Positions 14,645-23,747 of a stretch of DNA of 33,326 nucleotides are shown here, in pieces. How positions within the stretch are numbered: the stretch's first letter is position 1; every line of letters starts with the position of its first letter. Under the pieces are notes generated by a model. It did not search any database, was not told the DNA's origin, and saw nothing but the letters and a program-made list of their open reading frames with translations. A program made the position numbers and the translations under genes. The DNA lies in NCBI GenBank assembly GCA_031409815.1, contig JANNXV010000055.1, positions 1 through 33,326 of the forward strand. Direction: 5' to 3'. Source of the DNA: JANLUX01 sp031409815. Lineage in GTDB: Bacteria > Bacteroidota > Bacteroidia > AKYH767-A > OLB10.

Positions 14645-16126
14645 CTACTCCTTCACCACCTTACCCCTCACACTCCTACCCTCTTTATCTTTTATTTCGG
14701 CTATGTAAATGCCTATGGTTAGGTGGTTCATATCTATGGTAGCCGTTGCATTAAAAGGTTGTTGCAACAGTGCCCTGCCGGTGATGTCGTAAAGTGTTAA
14801 AGTGTTGGTGTGTAGAAGTGTTGAGGTGATGGTGCAGGTGGTGATGGCGGGGTTGGGGGAGATTGTGAGGGTGTTTTCGGATAAATTACTCTCAAATAAA
14901 CTTGTTACACCACAATTTGCAATCAAGTAATCTTCCATGTTTACAGTAAGAAAAATCCTGTGATCTTGTGCCTGAGATGAGAAAGCTGTAAATACGTAGC
15001 CTGTGCCGGCAACTTTTTTACTTGGTAAAACTGAAAGTCCACCCATATATTGATACCAGGTGCTTCCCGGATAACGAAAATTAACTTTACAAATAGGATT
15101 GAGAAGAGAATCAATAAAGTAAATAGAATCAGAATAACTCAAATGAGTAGGAATTATAATACAATTATTATTTAATACCTGAGGGTAGCCTGCGTGTATA
15201 TAATCATCAATTGGACCAAAATAACTTATACCTGAAGTGGATCCGGTAGCAATATTAAATTTACCAATAGCATTTTGGTACTGCGCATGCGGGTTGGGTG
15301 ATTGAAAAACAGTTTTTCTTTGTGTGAGATATAATTGATTGTTCCATAAATTGAGCCTTATAAATTGATCATTTAATATGGCTGGCGGAACCCAATGTGA
15401 AACAAGATTCAAGTTGGAATCATGAACATCAACAAAAACTCTTATATAGGTATTTACAAGCGATGTGAGGTTGGTACCACCGACATATATTTTATTATGT
15501 ACACTATCATTTAAAATTTGTTTGGCAATATTTCTACCCTTAGCACTGGTATCACTTGTGACGATATTTCCTAATGTATCTAATTTACTAATTATTGTTC
15601 TGTAATATGGGTCGTTCATTGTCTGTTTCATATTGCTTAATAGTAATATAGTATCATGTGAAAAAACATCCATACACTGTGCTTCTTTGCTAGTGCTGTC
15701 ACTATATATTTTATAAAAGATACTATCTCCGTTAACATCAAATTTTGCAAAGAACATATCAAACTGGGTAGCTGACCATTGGTAAACAATTCCCGTAACA
15801 TAAAACGATGAATTATTTAAAGCGATTATGTCTCTTGGGGAAATATTGTCATATGCTGGAAGCCTAATTGTATCTTTCCACTGTTGATTGCCCAAAGTAT
15901 CAAAAAAAGAAATAGTCATACCTGCATAGGTTTCGGTTGAGTCAACGCTATAACCTAAACAAAGTATTCCATTGTTCCAACTATAAGTTTTAATACCTAC
16001 ATCATGGTGTAAATCATAAATGTCGGCTATAGAATCAAATGTATATTGATTAGTTTGTGCCTTTACGGTTTCAAATTTAAACGCCACACAACTTAAAACT
16101 ATCAAGACCTTGTAAAATGTTTTCAC
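14645..16126 (-). CDS. Secreted protein of unknown function with T9SS sorting domain (493 aa)
   Basis: The start is GTG at 16126-16124, giving a signal peptide MKTFYKVLIVLSCVAFKFETVKA before QTNQYTF. No ATG upstream or nearby gives a better N-terminus. The middle (~30-400) is rich in beta strands with repeated phrases such as FFDTLGNQQW, AKFDVNGDSIFYK and SKLDTLGNIV, as in loosely conserved propeller-like secreted proteins of this phylum. The C-terminal ~80 residues (NLSENTLTISPNPA... to GKVVKE) form a T9SS type A sorting domain with the conserved LYDITGR and GIYIAEI strands. No catalytic motif was recognised. It probably travels through T9SS to the surface or outside. Confidence 0.8.
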   Translation of the reverse strand: MKTFYKVLIVLSCVAFKFETVKAQTNQYTFDSIADIYDLHHDVGIKTYSWNNGILCLGYSVDSTETYAGMTISFFDTLGNQQWKDTIRLPAYDNISPRDIIALNNSSFYVTGIVYQWSATQFDMFFAKFDVNGDSIFYKIYSDSTSKEAQCMDVFSHDTILLLSNMKQTMNDPYYRTIISKLDTLGNIVTSDTSAKGRNIAKQILNDSVHNKIYVGGTNLTSLVNTYIRVFVDVHDSNLNLVSHWVPPAILNDQFIRLNLWNNQLYLTQRKTVFQSPNPHAQYQNAIGKFNIATGSTSGISYFGPIDDYIHAGYPQVLNNNCIIIPTHLSYSDSIYFIDSLLNPICKVNFRYPGSTWYQYMGGLSVLPSKKVAGTGYVFTAFSSQAQDHRIFLTVNMEDYLIANCGVTSLFESNLSENTLTISPNPAITTCTITSTLLHTNTLTLYDITGRALLQQPFNATATIDMNHLTIGIYIAEIKDKEGRSVRGKVVKE

Positions 16127-16177
16127 TGTGTGTTGTTTTTGGATGAGATGTGGTACGAATGTAGAGCAATTAAATAG

Positions 16178-16206
16178 ACCTCCGAGGTTTTAAAAACCCC
16201 GGAGGT
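16178..16206. repeat. Palindrome acctccgaggtttt / aaaaccccggaggt
   Basis: Arms 16178-16191 and 16193-16206 are reverse complements with one mismatch and one base between them. It sits between the RdgB gene and the start of the T9SS gene. It lacks a T tract after the hairpin on the minus strand, so it is a poor intrinsic terminator. Confidence 0.7.
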
Positions 16207-16240
16207 TTGTGCGCGCCAGTAAAGCTATCTTGTAGCAATT

Positions 16241-16273
16241 ACCCCTGTCAGGGTTTTAAACCCTGACAGGGGT
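16241..16273. repeat. Perfect 16-bp palindrome acccctgtcagggttt / aaaccctgacaggggt
   Basis: Arms 16241-16256 and 16258-16273 are perfect reverse complements around a single T. It is about 30 bases downstream of the RdgB stop on the minus strand. It has the same layout as the palindrome at 16178-16206 (GC-rich outer part, TTT-AAA centre) but a different core, suggesting a family of intergenic palindromes rather than an ordinary terminator. Confidence 0.75.
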
Positions 16274-16304
16274 TGAAAGCTAAATAAACTTTTTATATTT
16301 GTTA

Positions 16305-16892
16305 TCAGCGAAACTTTAACCAATCCACAAACTTTTTCACCGCTTTGGCCCTATGGCTTATTTTATTTTTCTCGTCAGGAGTAAACTCAGCAAGCGTTTT
16401 TGAAAAACCTTCGGGTATAAAAATTGGATCGTAGCCAAAACCATTAGTTCCGTTCGGAGATTGCGCTATTGTACCTTCCAATATTCCTTCAAACAACAAC
16501 TGTTTTTCATTTGTTACCCACGCAATTACGGTTTTAAAACGTGCCTTACGATTTTGCTTGGCTTTCATTTTATCCAGCACCAATTGAATATTATTTTGGT
16601 CATTTCGCGGCAAGCCGGCATAGTAAGCCGAGTGCACACCTGGTTCACCGTTAAGGGCATCAATCTCAAGTCCACTGTCATCTGCAAAACAATTGATTTT
16701 AAAATGTTGAAAAACGTAGCCCGCTTTTTGCAATGCATTAGCTTCGATGGTGGAGCCTGTTTCGGGTAATTCATCCAAGCAACCGATATCCTTAAGTGTG
16801 CGAATAATGTAACCTTCAGGAGTGAGTTTGCGTATCTCAGTTAACTTATAATTATTGTTAGAAGCAAATACTAAATCCTTTAAATCACGCAT
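16305..16892 (-). CDS. rdgB: RdgB/HAM1-type XTP/dITP pyrophosphatase (195 aa)
   Basis: This cytoplasmic house-cleaning enzyme hydrolyses dITP, XTP and ITP to monophosphate and pyrophosphate, keeping deaminated purines out of DNA and RNA. Family landmarks in order are FASNNNYKLTEI (N-terminal substrate lysine), ETGSTIEANALQKA, CFADDSGLEIDALNGEPGVHSA, GTNGFGYDPIFIPEG and LAEFTPDEKNKISHRAKA. Length is typical. It starts at ATG 16892 and is divergent from the PKD-repeat gene, with only 42 bases between start codons, so the two promoters overlap. Palindromic repeats follow the stop. Confidence 0.93.
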   Translation of the reverse strand: MRDLKDLVFASNNNYKLTEIRKLTPEGYIIRTLKDIGCLDELPETGSTIEANALQKAGYVFQHFKINCFADDSGLEIDALNGEPGVHSAYYAGLPRNDQNNIQLVLDKMKAKQNRKARFKTVIAWVTNEKQLLFEGILEGTIAQSPNGTNGFGYDPIFIPEGFSKTLAEFTPDEKNKISHRAKAVKKFVDWLKFR

Positions 16893-16903
16893 ACGAATAT
16901 GTT

Positions 16904-16911
16904 TACTTTTG
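16904..16911 (+). promoter_or_regulatory. -7 promoter element TACTTTTG of the PKD-repeat gene
   Basis: TACTTTTG is identical to the elements before asnB and the export lipoprotein gene. Transcription would start near 16916, giving a leader of about 20 bases to ATG 16935. It excludes the in-frame ATG at 16899, which lies upstream of the element. No clear TTG lies at the -33 position. Confidence 0.55.
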
Positions 16912-16934
16912 TTAGCAACAGTTACCGTTCAAAG

Positions 16935-19900
16935 ATGAAAAATATACCTTTCACAATCTTTTTTTTATTATTATTTAATACGCTAAAACTAAACGCTCAA
17001 TGCCTTGTGGCTCCCGGATTTCAGGCGTCAGATACAGTTTGTGCTTCTACTCCAGTTACTTTTTCGAATACATCGATAAGTAACGGAGCTTCCTCTTATA
17101 ATTGGGACTTTTGCCCTGGTGATTTAGCAAATCAGCCAACTGCTGCAATAGCTGCAAATATTAATGGTTTGGTGAATAACCCGATAGGCCTTGAACAGGT
17201 TTTTGATGGAACTAATTATTTTGCATTTATTGCCAACTACGGAACCAATGGAATTACCCGACTTGATTTTGGAAGTTCTTACAACAATACACCAACTGCA
17301 GTTTACATTAATAGTATTCCGGGTTTAACCCCTAGCTTGATTGATATCAAATTGGTAAAAGTGGATACTAACTGGTTTGCTTTTGTAGATGCAGGTAACT
17401 CCATCTATCGAATAGATTTTGGCAATAGCCTTTCGAACACAAATCTGACTGCTACCTTGGTAAATACAAGTGGAGCACTCAATGGCCCTTATTATATCGA
17501 CTTTGCCGAAGACAATGGTAAGTATTATGTGCTGGCGCCCAGCAATGTTTCAGGTAATTTAACGGTTGTTGATTTAGGAAATGATATTTTGAACACCAAT
17601 CCTACTGTTACTTCACATGCATTAGGTGCATTTGGTAGTTCATGTATATCAGTGAGCACAACCAAGGTATGCGATCAATGGGTTGGTTTTGTATCTTACA
17701 TTGGTGGTGGTGCTATTACTCGAATCGATTTTGGAGATTCATTAACCAATCCTGCTCCAATAATTACCAATTTAACAATAGCAGGTTTTATACCTAACTC
17801 GCGAAAAATAACTGTTAAGCATGATGATGGTAATTGGTTTGTGTTTGTTGCTGGAGCTTCGGGTAATGTGATAAGCCGGATTGACCTCGGTTCATCTATT
17901 TCTAATAATTCGCCAAGTGCCGTTTCGCTTGGTGATATTAATGGTAGTTTATCACAAGCATTTGGGTTTTCCATTTTAAAGTCTGGTTCAACCTGGACCG
18001 GAATAACAATTGATTTTTCTAGTTCAAATGTAAATCGCTTGTCGTTTCCCGACCCATGTATTTCGCAGCCTTCAAATTATAGTACAGATAGCATTCCTCC
18101 TCAAGTAAGTTATTCAGATGGAGGATGGCAGCACATTGAATTAACAATGTTAAATAATGGTGGTGAGTCGATATACTTAGACAGTGTATTTATTAGTCCA
18201 TCTCCTTTGCCGGCATTTACTCAAACACCTGTTTGCTTAAACGGTGTTGTTGAATTCAATAATCAAAGCACTATCTCATTAGGAAATTTAACAGCTTGGA
18301 ATTGGGATTTTGGCGATGTAACAAACAACGATACTGCTTTTAATCCGACACATACGTACAACGCTTTAAACAGCTATACGGTAACATTAATTGCTACTTC
18401 GGATGCAGGCTGTATTGACAGTGTGAAAAATATTTTAACTGTTAATTCAAATCCAGTAGCCCAATTTACTAGTTCCGGACCACTTTGCTCCGGCTATCAA
18501 ATTCCGTTTACAGATGCTTCAACAGACTCAACGGGTGTTTCAAACTGGTTATGGGATTTTGATGATCAGACAACAGACACTACTCAATCTCCAATGCACT
18601 CTTACAGTAATTCGGGTCAATATGATGTGATGTTAAAAGTAACTTCGGTAAATGGTTGTTTTGATAGCACTTCAAATACTTTGAATGTAATTGCAAGTCC
18701 GGTAACCTCATTTGTTGTTGCTAACACTTGCATTGGAGAAACAGCTTTGTTTAACAATCAAACTGTTATTTCAGATACAAGTTCTCTTACTTACCTATGG
18801 AACTTTGGCGATACTGACACCAGCACCGCAAATAGTCCGGCACATGCTTATCCTATAGCCGTTGCCAATTACAATGTTTCATTGTTAGCCCAATCCACCA
18901 ATGGTTGTGTTGATTCAACTATGCAACTTGTTCACATTGGAAACAAACCACAGGCTTGGTTTACATTTAGCCCCGACACTGCTTGTGCAGGAAACAGTAT
19001 AACTTTCTCTGATAGTTCATTTATCGCAACTGGAGATAGCATTACCAATCTTTATTGGGATTTTGGAGACAATACTTATGATTCGATTTCAAATAACCCT
19101 TCGCATATTTATCAGTCAAGCGGAATTTACACGGTTACTTTAACAGCACACTCGCCTGCTTCGTGCGATTCAACTATTACTCGTAATGTATTTGTAATTG
19201 CAAGCCCGCAGGCAAACTTTAGCACAGGTGATGTTTGCTTTGGTAACGCTGCAACTTTTACTGATTTATCACAAGCTCCATCCGGTTCAACCATAACCAA
19301 CTGGCAATGGAGTTTTGGCGACAGCACTTTTGCAACCGCACAAGACACAACACACAATTATACTCAGTTCGGCACCTATAGTGTTTTATTAGAGGTAACA
19401 AGTTCATCCGGATGTGTTGATACATTTTCAAGTCAGGTCGATATTTATGAATTGCCGCAAGTTGCATTTACAAACACAATTGGTTGCTCTGGAAACGCAG
19501 TTAATTTTACTGATCAGTCCTCTGTTACTACAACCTCAGTTACAGGTTGGAATTGGAATTTTGGTGATACAACTAGTATTTCAACCAATCAAAATCCATC
19601 TCATACCTATAGCTTCCCGAATACATACAACGTAAAGCTTATCACTACCACGCAACAGGGCTGCAAGGATAGCTTGTCAAAAAATATATTCATTAATCAA
19701 TCGCCTGATTTTAATATTGGATACAGCAACACCTGTTTCGGATCACAAACTAATTTCAGCTACATGCCCATTACCATTAATCCTGCAGTTCAAACCTCAT
19801 GGAATTTTGGCGACACAACAACATCTCCACAACCTAATCCAAATCATATTTATGCAACTATTGATACCTTTTTGGTAACGCTTACGGTAACGGATAATCA

Positions 19901-21017
19901 AACAACATGTCCAACATCGCATACTACCCCATTAATTATTCATCCTTTACCAACTGCAAATTTCACAAGCAGCAATCAGTGTACAAATGCTGAAACGCAG
20001 TTAACAGATAACAGCAGCATCAGTGTTGGAGTAATTTCAAGCTGGAGCTGGGTATTGAACGGAAATATTGTATCAAATCTGCAGAATCCATTATTGCAAA
20101 TAAACACAGCGGGCAATTACATTATTGGATTAAAGGTAACTTCAGATGCCGGGTGTAAAGATTCAATAGTTCAAATGGTCAATATTTATGACCCACCTGT
20201 TCCATTATTTAGTGTTACTCCTACTTTTGGCATACCCGGGCAGTCATCAACTTTCCTTAGTCAAACAGCTAATGCATTTTTACTTTCGTGGAATTTTGGA
20301 GATAACTCAACATTCGGAATAGATTCACTTCAATTGCACTCCTATCAGGATACAGGTCTATATACTGTTACTTTAATTGCAACCAACATTCAAGGTTGTG
20401 TGGATACAATTATTAAAACTTACAATGTATTAATTCCATTACTTGATATTGCTGTTGTTAAACTTACATCATCACAACAAAACAATCAGTTAATGATTAC
20501 AGCAACTTTAATGAACGCAGGTAATATTGATATTCACAATACTGAATTAAAGATTACAATTGACGGAGTAAATGTAATTCACGAGTTTCCATTAGTTGAT
20601 TTGCCGACAAAATCGCCTGTCAAGGAATATATTTTGGCATCAAGGATTGAAGTAAGTGATATTGAACCGCCTACCTATTTCTGTGTGGAAGCGCTCAACC
20701 CTAATAACCTTATTGATGCTGTTGCATCCAATAATGAGCTTTGCAAAGAGCTTACGAATGAGTTTATATTTAACAATATTACCCCAAATCCAGGATCGGC
20801 TATTACTCAAATCAACTTTACCGTTCCTGCAAAAGGTTCAGTAAATTACATTATTTCCGATGCGAATGGAAAAATTGTTTTTAGCAGTGGAGATGTGGTA
20901 GTTTCAAAAGGTTTCAATACAATTCCAATTGATGTTAGAACATGGAATAGCGGAATTTATTTTTTTCGTATGAGCTACAACGATAGTTACCAGGTATTGA
21001 AATTAGTGAGAGAGTAA
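16935..21017 (+). CDS. Large PKD-repeat surface protein with T9SS sorting domain (1361 aa)
   Basis: The start at 16935 gives signal peptide MKNIPFTIFFLLLFNTLKLNA; the ATG 12 codons earlier precedes the promoter element. A first PKD-like half (YNWDFCPGDLANQP) runs into a propeller-like region (~70-390) with repeats of the type ITRLDFGSS, IYRIDFGNS and VISRIDLGSS. About nine PKD domains follow, most with W-x-F/W-G-D-x-T and N/S-P-x-H-x-Y motifs, spaced ~80 residues; the eighth has lost the WDFGD core. A CARDB-like domain (LLDIAVVKLTSSQQ...) precedes a T9SS type A domain (ITPNPGSA... to LKLVRE). Such proteins are extended, Ca-binding surface or adhesion proteins in this phylum. Its stop directly abuts the stop of the convergent GT2 gene. 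Confidence 0.87.
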   Translation: MKNIPFTIFFLLLFNTLKLNAQCLVAPGFQASDTVCASTPVTFSNTSISNGASSYNWDFCPGDLANQPTAAIAANINGLVNNPIGLEQVFDGTNYFAFIANYGTNGITRLDFGSSYNNTPTAVYINSIPGLTPSLIDIKLVKVDTNWFAFVDAGNSIYRIDFGNSLSNTNLTATLVNTSGALNGPYYIDFAEDNGKYYVLAPSNVSGNLTVVDLGNDILNTNPTVTSHALGAFGSSCISVSTTKVCDQWVGFVSYIGGGAITRIDFGDSLTNPAPIITNLTIAGFIPNSRKITVKHDDGNWFVFVAGASGNVISRIDLGSSISNNSPSAVSLGDINGSLSQAFGFSILKSGSTWTGITIDFSSSNVNRLSFPDPCISQPSNYSTDSIPPQVSYSDGGWQHIELTMLNNGGESIYLDSVFISPSPLPAFTQTPVCLNGVVEFNNQSTISLGNLTAWNWDFGDVTNNDTAFNPTHTYNALNSYTVTLIATSDAGCIDSVKNILTVNSNPVAQFTSSGPLCSGYQIPFTDASTDSTGVSNWLWDFDDQTTDTTQSPMHSYSNSGQYDVMLKVTSVNGCFDSTSNTLNVIASPVTSFVVANTCIGETALFNNQTVISDTSSLTYLWNFGDTDTSTANSPAHAYPIAVANYNVSLLAQSTNGCVDSTMQLVHIGNKPQAWFTFSPDTACAGNSITFSDSSFIATGDSITNLYWDFGDNTYDSISNNPSHIYQSSGIYTVTLTAHSPASCDSTITRNVFVIASPQANFSTGDVCFGNAATFTDLSQAPSGSTITNWQWSFGDSTFATAQDTTHNYTQFGTYSVLLEVTSSSGCVDTFSSQVDIYELPQVAFTNTIGCSGNAVNFTDQSSVTTTSVTGWNWNFGDTTSISTNQNPSHTYSFPNTYNVKLITTTQQGCKDSLSKNIFINQSPDFNIGYSNTCFGSQTNFSYMPITINPAVQTSWNFGDTTTSPQPNPNHIYATIDTFLVTLTVTDNQTTCPTSHTTPLIIHPLPTANFTSSNQCTNAETQLTDNSSISVGVISSWSWVLNGNIVSNLQNPLLQINTAGNYIIGLKVTSDAGCKDSIVQMVNIYDPPVPLFSVTPTFGIPGQSSTFLSQTANAFLLSWNFGDNSTFGIDSLQLHSYQDTGLYTVTLIATNIQGCVDTIIKTYNVLIPLLDIAVVKLTSSQQNNQLMITATLMNAGNIDIHNTELKITIDGVNVIHEFPLVDLPTKSPVKEYILASRIEVSDIEPPTYFCVEALNPNNLIDAVASNNELCKELTNEFIFNNITPNPGSAITQINFTVPAKGSVNYIISDANGKIVFSSGDVVVSKGFNTIPIDVRTWNSGIYFFRMSYNDSYQVLKLVRE

Positions 21018-21923
21018 TTAGCGGTTAAACACTCTTAGCACAAGGTGTTTAAAAATAGCAAGTGCCCTCCTATTGAAAATCACAAACGGATATCTGTAAA
21101 AGGCTTTTAAAAAATATTTGATGGCACCTTTTTTTTTACCTAACACAAGGTGCAATGCGATATAAGTATCAAAATAAGCATTCATCATTTTTCTATAGTT
21201 ACCAAAACATTGTTTCACATAATCATCTTCAAAAGCATAACCAATACTAAGATATTTGCGCAGTTGCAATTTTAGTTCATTGGTTTGTACAACACTACGC
21301 TCATCATGCACCAATAGTGAGGCAGAAATTCGGTTATCAAAAAAAATTTGATAACGTGAAGCAAGTCTTAACCATAATTCCCAATCTTCGCTGCCAGCCA
21401 TGTTTCTGTTTTCTTGAAATTTGTTTTCTTCTAGCAAACTTCGTTTTACAAAAACCCCCATGCAACTTAAAGGATTTCCTTTTGCCATCTTTATAATAAA
21501 ATTATTTTCAAAATGATGCATTTTAAGTCCGGGTTTTCCAATCTTCTTTATTTCGTAAGCAACATGAATCCAATCGGCATTGTTATTTTTAGTTATGGTT
21601 TCATAAGCGTTGGCGAGATAATTAGGAAACAACAAATCATCCGAATCACAAAATGTAACATACTTCCCAATTGACTGACTGATACCAAAATTTCGTGCAG
21701 CTCCTCTTTCAAGATTAGGACGTTTGAAATAGTGTAAATGAGGATACTGCAAACCGTTGACAATATCTTCGGTATTGTCAGTACTCCCATCATCAACAAT
21801 AATTATTTCATAATCAGCATAACTTTGTTTGATAACTGAATTAATGGTATCAACAATTAAATGCGCCCGATTATAAGTAGGAATTACAACGCTAAAAAAT
21901 GGAGAAGAAGAATTTGAATTCAC
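21018..21923 (-). CDS. GT2-family glycosyltransferase (301 aa)
   Basis: A GT-A enzyme with SVVIPTYNRAHLIVDTINSV, IVDDGSTDNTEDIV (nucleotide binding), RGAARNFGISQS and the metal-binding CDSDD motif, then SEDWELWLRLAS, a typical catalytic-base region. It uses a nucleotide sugar to extend a glycan in the cytoplasm. The start is GTG (21923-21921), overlapping the stop of the upstream asparagine-synthetase-like gene as GTGA, so translation is probably coupled. It is clearly paralogous to the GT2 encoded at 23748-24635. It ends the minus-strand glycan operon, and its stop touches that of the PKD gene. A C-terminal basic tail may associate with the membrane. Confidence 0.88.
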   Translation of the reverse strand: MNSNSSSPFFSVVIPTYNRAHLIVDTINSVIKQSYADYEIIIVDDGSTDNTEDIVNGLQYPHLHYFKRPNLERGAARNFGISQSIGKYVTFCDSDDLLFPNYLANAYETITKNNNADWIHVAYEIKKIGKPGLKMHHFENNFIIKMAKGNPLSCMGVFVKRSLLEENKFQENRNMAGSEDWELWLRLASRYQIFFDNRISASLLVHDERSVVQTNELKLQLRKYLSIGYAFEDDYVKQCFGNYRKMMNAYFDTYIALHLVLGKKKGAIKYFLKAFYRYPFVIFNRRALAIFKHLVLRVFNR

Positions 21924-23662
21924 AAATTGACTGTGCTATTAAACTCTGTTAAATTTTCAAATGACTTAGAATCGGTTTTCAGAAGTCTATGCATTCGGGT
22001 AATTATAGCTGCCCGAAAAGCTAGTTGATTGAAATCGCCATGATAGCCTAATAAATCTCTTCGTAAAAGTTTTTTCAATTGCCATGGTATAGCCGACTTT
22101 AGCAAAAGCTTGAATGAACTATTTGTTTTGTTAATTAAATTATCATCTACAAAAAGATGATTGGGCAGTGCACTTAAAAATTCGCTACCGAGATAAGTTC
22201 TGGCCTCTTCGCTTGCCAATTCGTCAAGTATTAAACTTACTATGCGTGCATAACGAAAGATAGCACTGGGTTCCGGTATCGATGCCTTGCGAGCAATAGA
22301 AACAGCGGGAATTAGTCCGGCCACTGTCTGAGAATACAATTTCTTTTGTGTTCTAAGAGGATCCGGAATTTGGTTACAAAAACCTACAACCTTTTCATGT
22401 AAGAAAGGGTTCAATACTTCAACATATGGATGCACTATATCATGCAAACTGGTTAGCACATAAGGCAGTCGAAATTGCCGATAAAGCCTATCCTTCCATT
22501 GTTCTAATGTTTCATTGCTTTGATGCAGATATTCTTGTGGGTATTGTTGGGCTTCAAGACCAAATGCAGACAGCGGCAGCATATTAGAGTTGTCTTCCAT
22601 ACGATGCATATCCAAAGATATTCTAACGTCTTGGTCAGTTTTAGCAGGTAGCCAACCAAAAACTTCGTCAGCCCTGATAATATGACGAATACCAGATTCG
22701 CTCAAATTTTTCCACATTCGAAGACCATCCATAAAAGAATTTATATGGTCGAGACGACCTTCTCCAGCTTCTATATACCTCTTGAAAACTGTTTCAAAAG
22801 AAATATCTTTAAAATCAGTAGAAAAAAAACGGTGAGGAACTCCAAACTTATTTGCTAATAGCTTGGCTGCATAGGCATCTGTTTTACTCTCGCTAAGAGA
22901 AGACGATAAACCCCATGTAACAGTAGGTACCAGTATGGAATGTTTAACCATATAATAAAGCACTGTTCGGCTGTCGTAACCTCCCGAAAGTGTTAAAGCT
23001 GTAAATGGCAATTCAATCTTTATTTTAGAAAAAACGGAATCGAGAATTTCATTTAATTCTACTTTTAACTCAGTAAAAGATTTACCGCTATCAATAAATG
23101 AAAACGAATGGGTTGATTTACTTAGCTTCCAGTTATCACGATTAAGGGTAATTGTGGTAGCTGCAGGTAAATGCATAATTCTCTTATCCCATGAATTTCC
23201 CGGACCAAGATTGCCAGTTGCTAGCATCCACGATATAGCTTGTGGATTGCTTTGAAACGAGCCCAACCATGCAATAATGGCTCGTTGAGAAGTAGATACT
23301 ATAAACTGTTCTTCATCCTGATAATACCAGGTACACCTACCTCCTACACTATTTGCTATGACCGTACATTTATCAACATTTGTATGAATTAACAAAGAAG
23401 CTGAATCAGGAATTTCGTCCTTACTCCACCAGTCATTAGAAAGTTGAGTAAAGCTACCGGCACAAACACTAAAATCATGAAACTCAACATTGCTTCTCTT
23501 ATTAAATAAAAACAATGCAGTGTTTTCATTACAATTTTCTCTGAGAGAAGGAGTTAAATGATCAGGACACAAAAGATTCATCATCCGGGCAGCCTTTAAC
23601 CTGCACACAGCTATTCTTTCTGAGTTTCTATTTTTAAATAATACTAAAAATATTTTAGCCAT
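21920..23662 (-). CDS. Asparagine synthetase-like protein lacking Cys2 (580 aa)
   Basis: The C-terminal two-thirds is an asparagine synthetase/ATP-pyrophosphatase domain: SGGYDSR at 226-232 binds ATP, and RADEVFGW corresponds to the GADELFGGY motif. The N-terminal ~200 residues keep the later strands of a class II amidotransferase fold (SVGGRCTWYYQDEEQFIVSTSQRAI, then HLPAATTITL) but begin MAKIFLVL, without the Cys2 nucleophile. It probably cannot hydrolyse glutamine itself, and may use free ammonia or another amine, or form a different acyl-adenylate product, as beta-lactam synthetase-type relatives do. Flanking GT2 genes suggest a sugar or glycan substrate; this is inference. It starts 85 bases after the preceding GT2 and overlaps the next gene by four bases. 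Confidence 0.8.
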   Translation of the reverse strand: MAKIFLVLFKNRNSERIAVCRLKAARMMNLLCPDHLTPSLRENCNENTALFLFNKRSNVEFHDFSVCAGSFTQLSNDWWSKDEIPDSASLLIHTNVDKCTVIANSVGGRCTWYYQDEEQFIVSTSQRAIIAWLGSFQSNPQAISWMLATGNLGPGNSWDKRIMHLPAATTITLNRDNWKLSKSTHSFSFIDSGKSFTELKVELNEILDSVFSKIKIELPFTALTLSGGYDSRTVLYYMVKHSILVPTVTWGLSSSLSESKTDAYAAKLLANKFGVPHRFFSTDFKDISFETVFKRYIEAGEGRLDHINSFMDGLRMWKNLSESGIRHIIRADEVFGWLPAKTDQDVRISLDMHRMEDNSNMLPLSAFGLEAQQYPQEYLHQSNETLEQWKDRLYRQFRLPYVLTSLHDIVHPYVEVLNPFLHEKVVGFCNQIPDPLRTQKKLYSQTVAGLIPAVSIARKASIPEPSAIFRYARIVSLILDELASEEARTYLGSEFLSALPNHLFVDDNLINKTNSSFKLLLKSAIPWQLKKLLRRDLLGYHGDFNQLAFRAAIITRMHRLLKTDSKSFENLTEFNSTVNL

Positions 23663-23747
23663 GAATCTGTAAAAAACCTCAACACAATATTAATTAATCT
23701 AAGTTCATGCTAACTACTACTGCAACAAAAAACCTGATAAACCTTAA

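Noticed and set aside
16241..16273. Intrinsic terminator of rdgB
   Set aside because: The stem is strong, but no T tract follows it on the minus strand, so it is listed as a palindromic repeat.
16899..16934. Longer N-terminus of the PKD protein
   Set aside because: The -7 element lies downstream of this ATG; the start at 16935 gives a standard signal peptide.
21025..21052. Intrinsic terminator of the PKD gene
   Set aside because: The 8-bp AT-rich stem is weak and not followed by a T tract on the plus strand; noted only as a possible structure.
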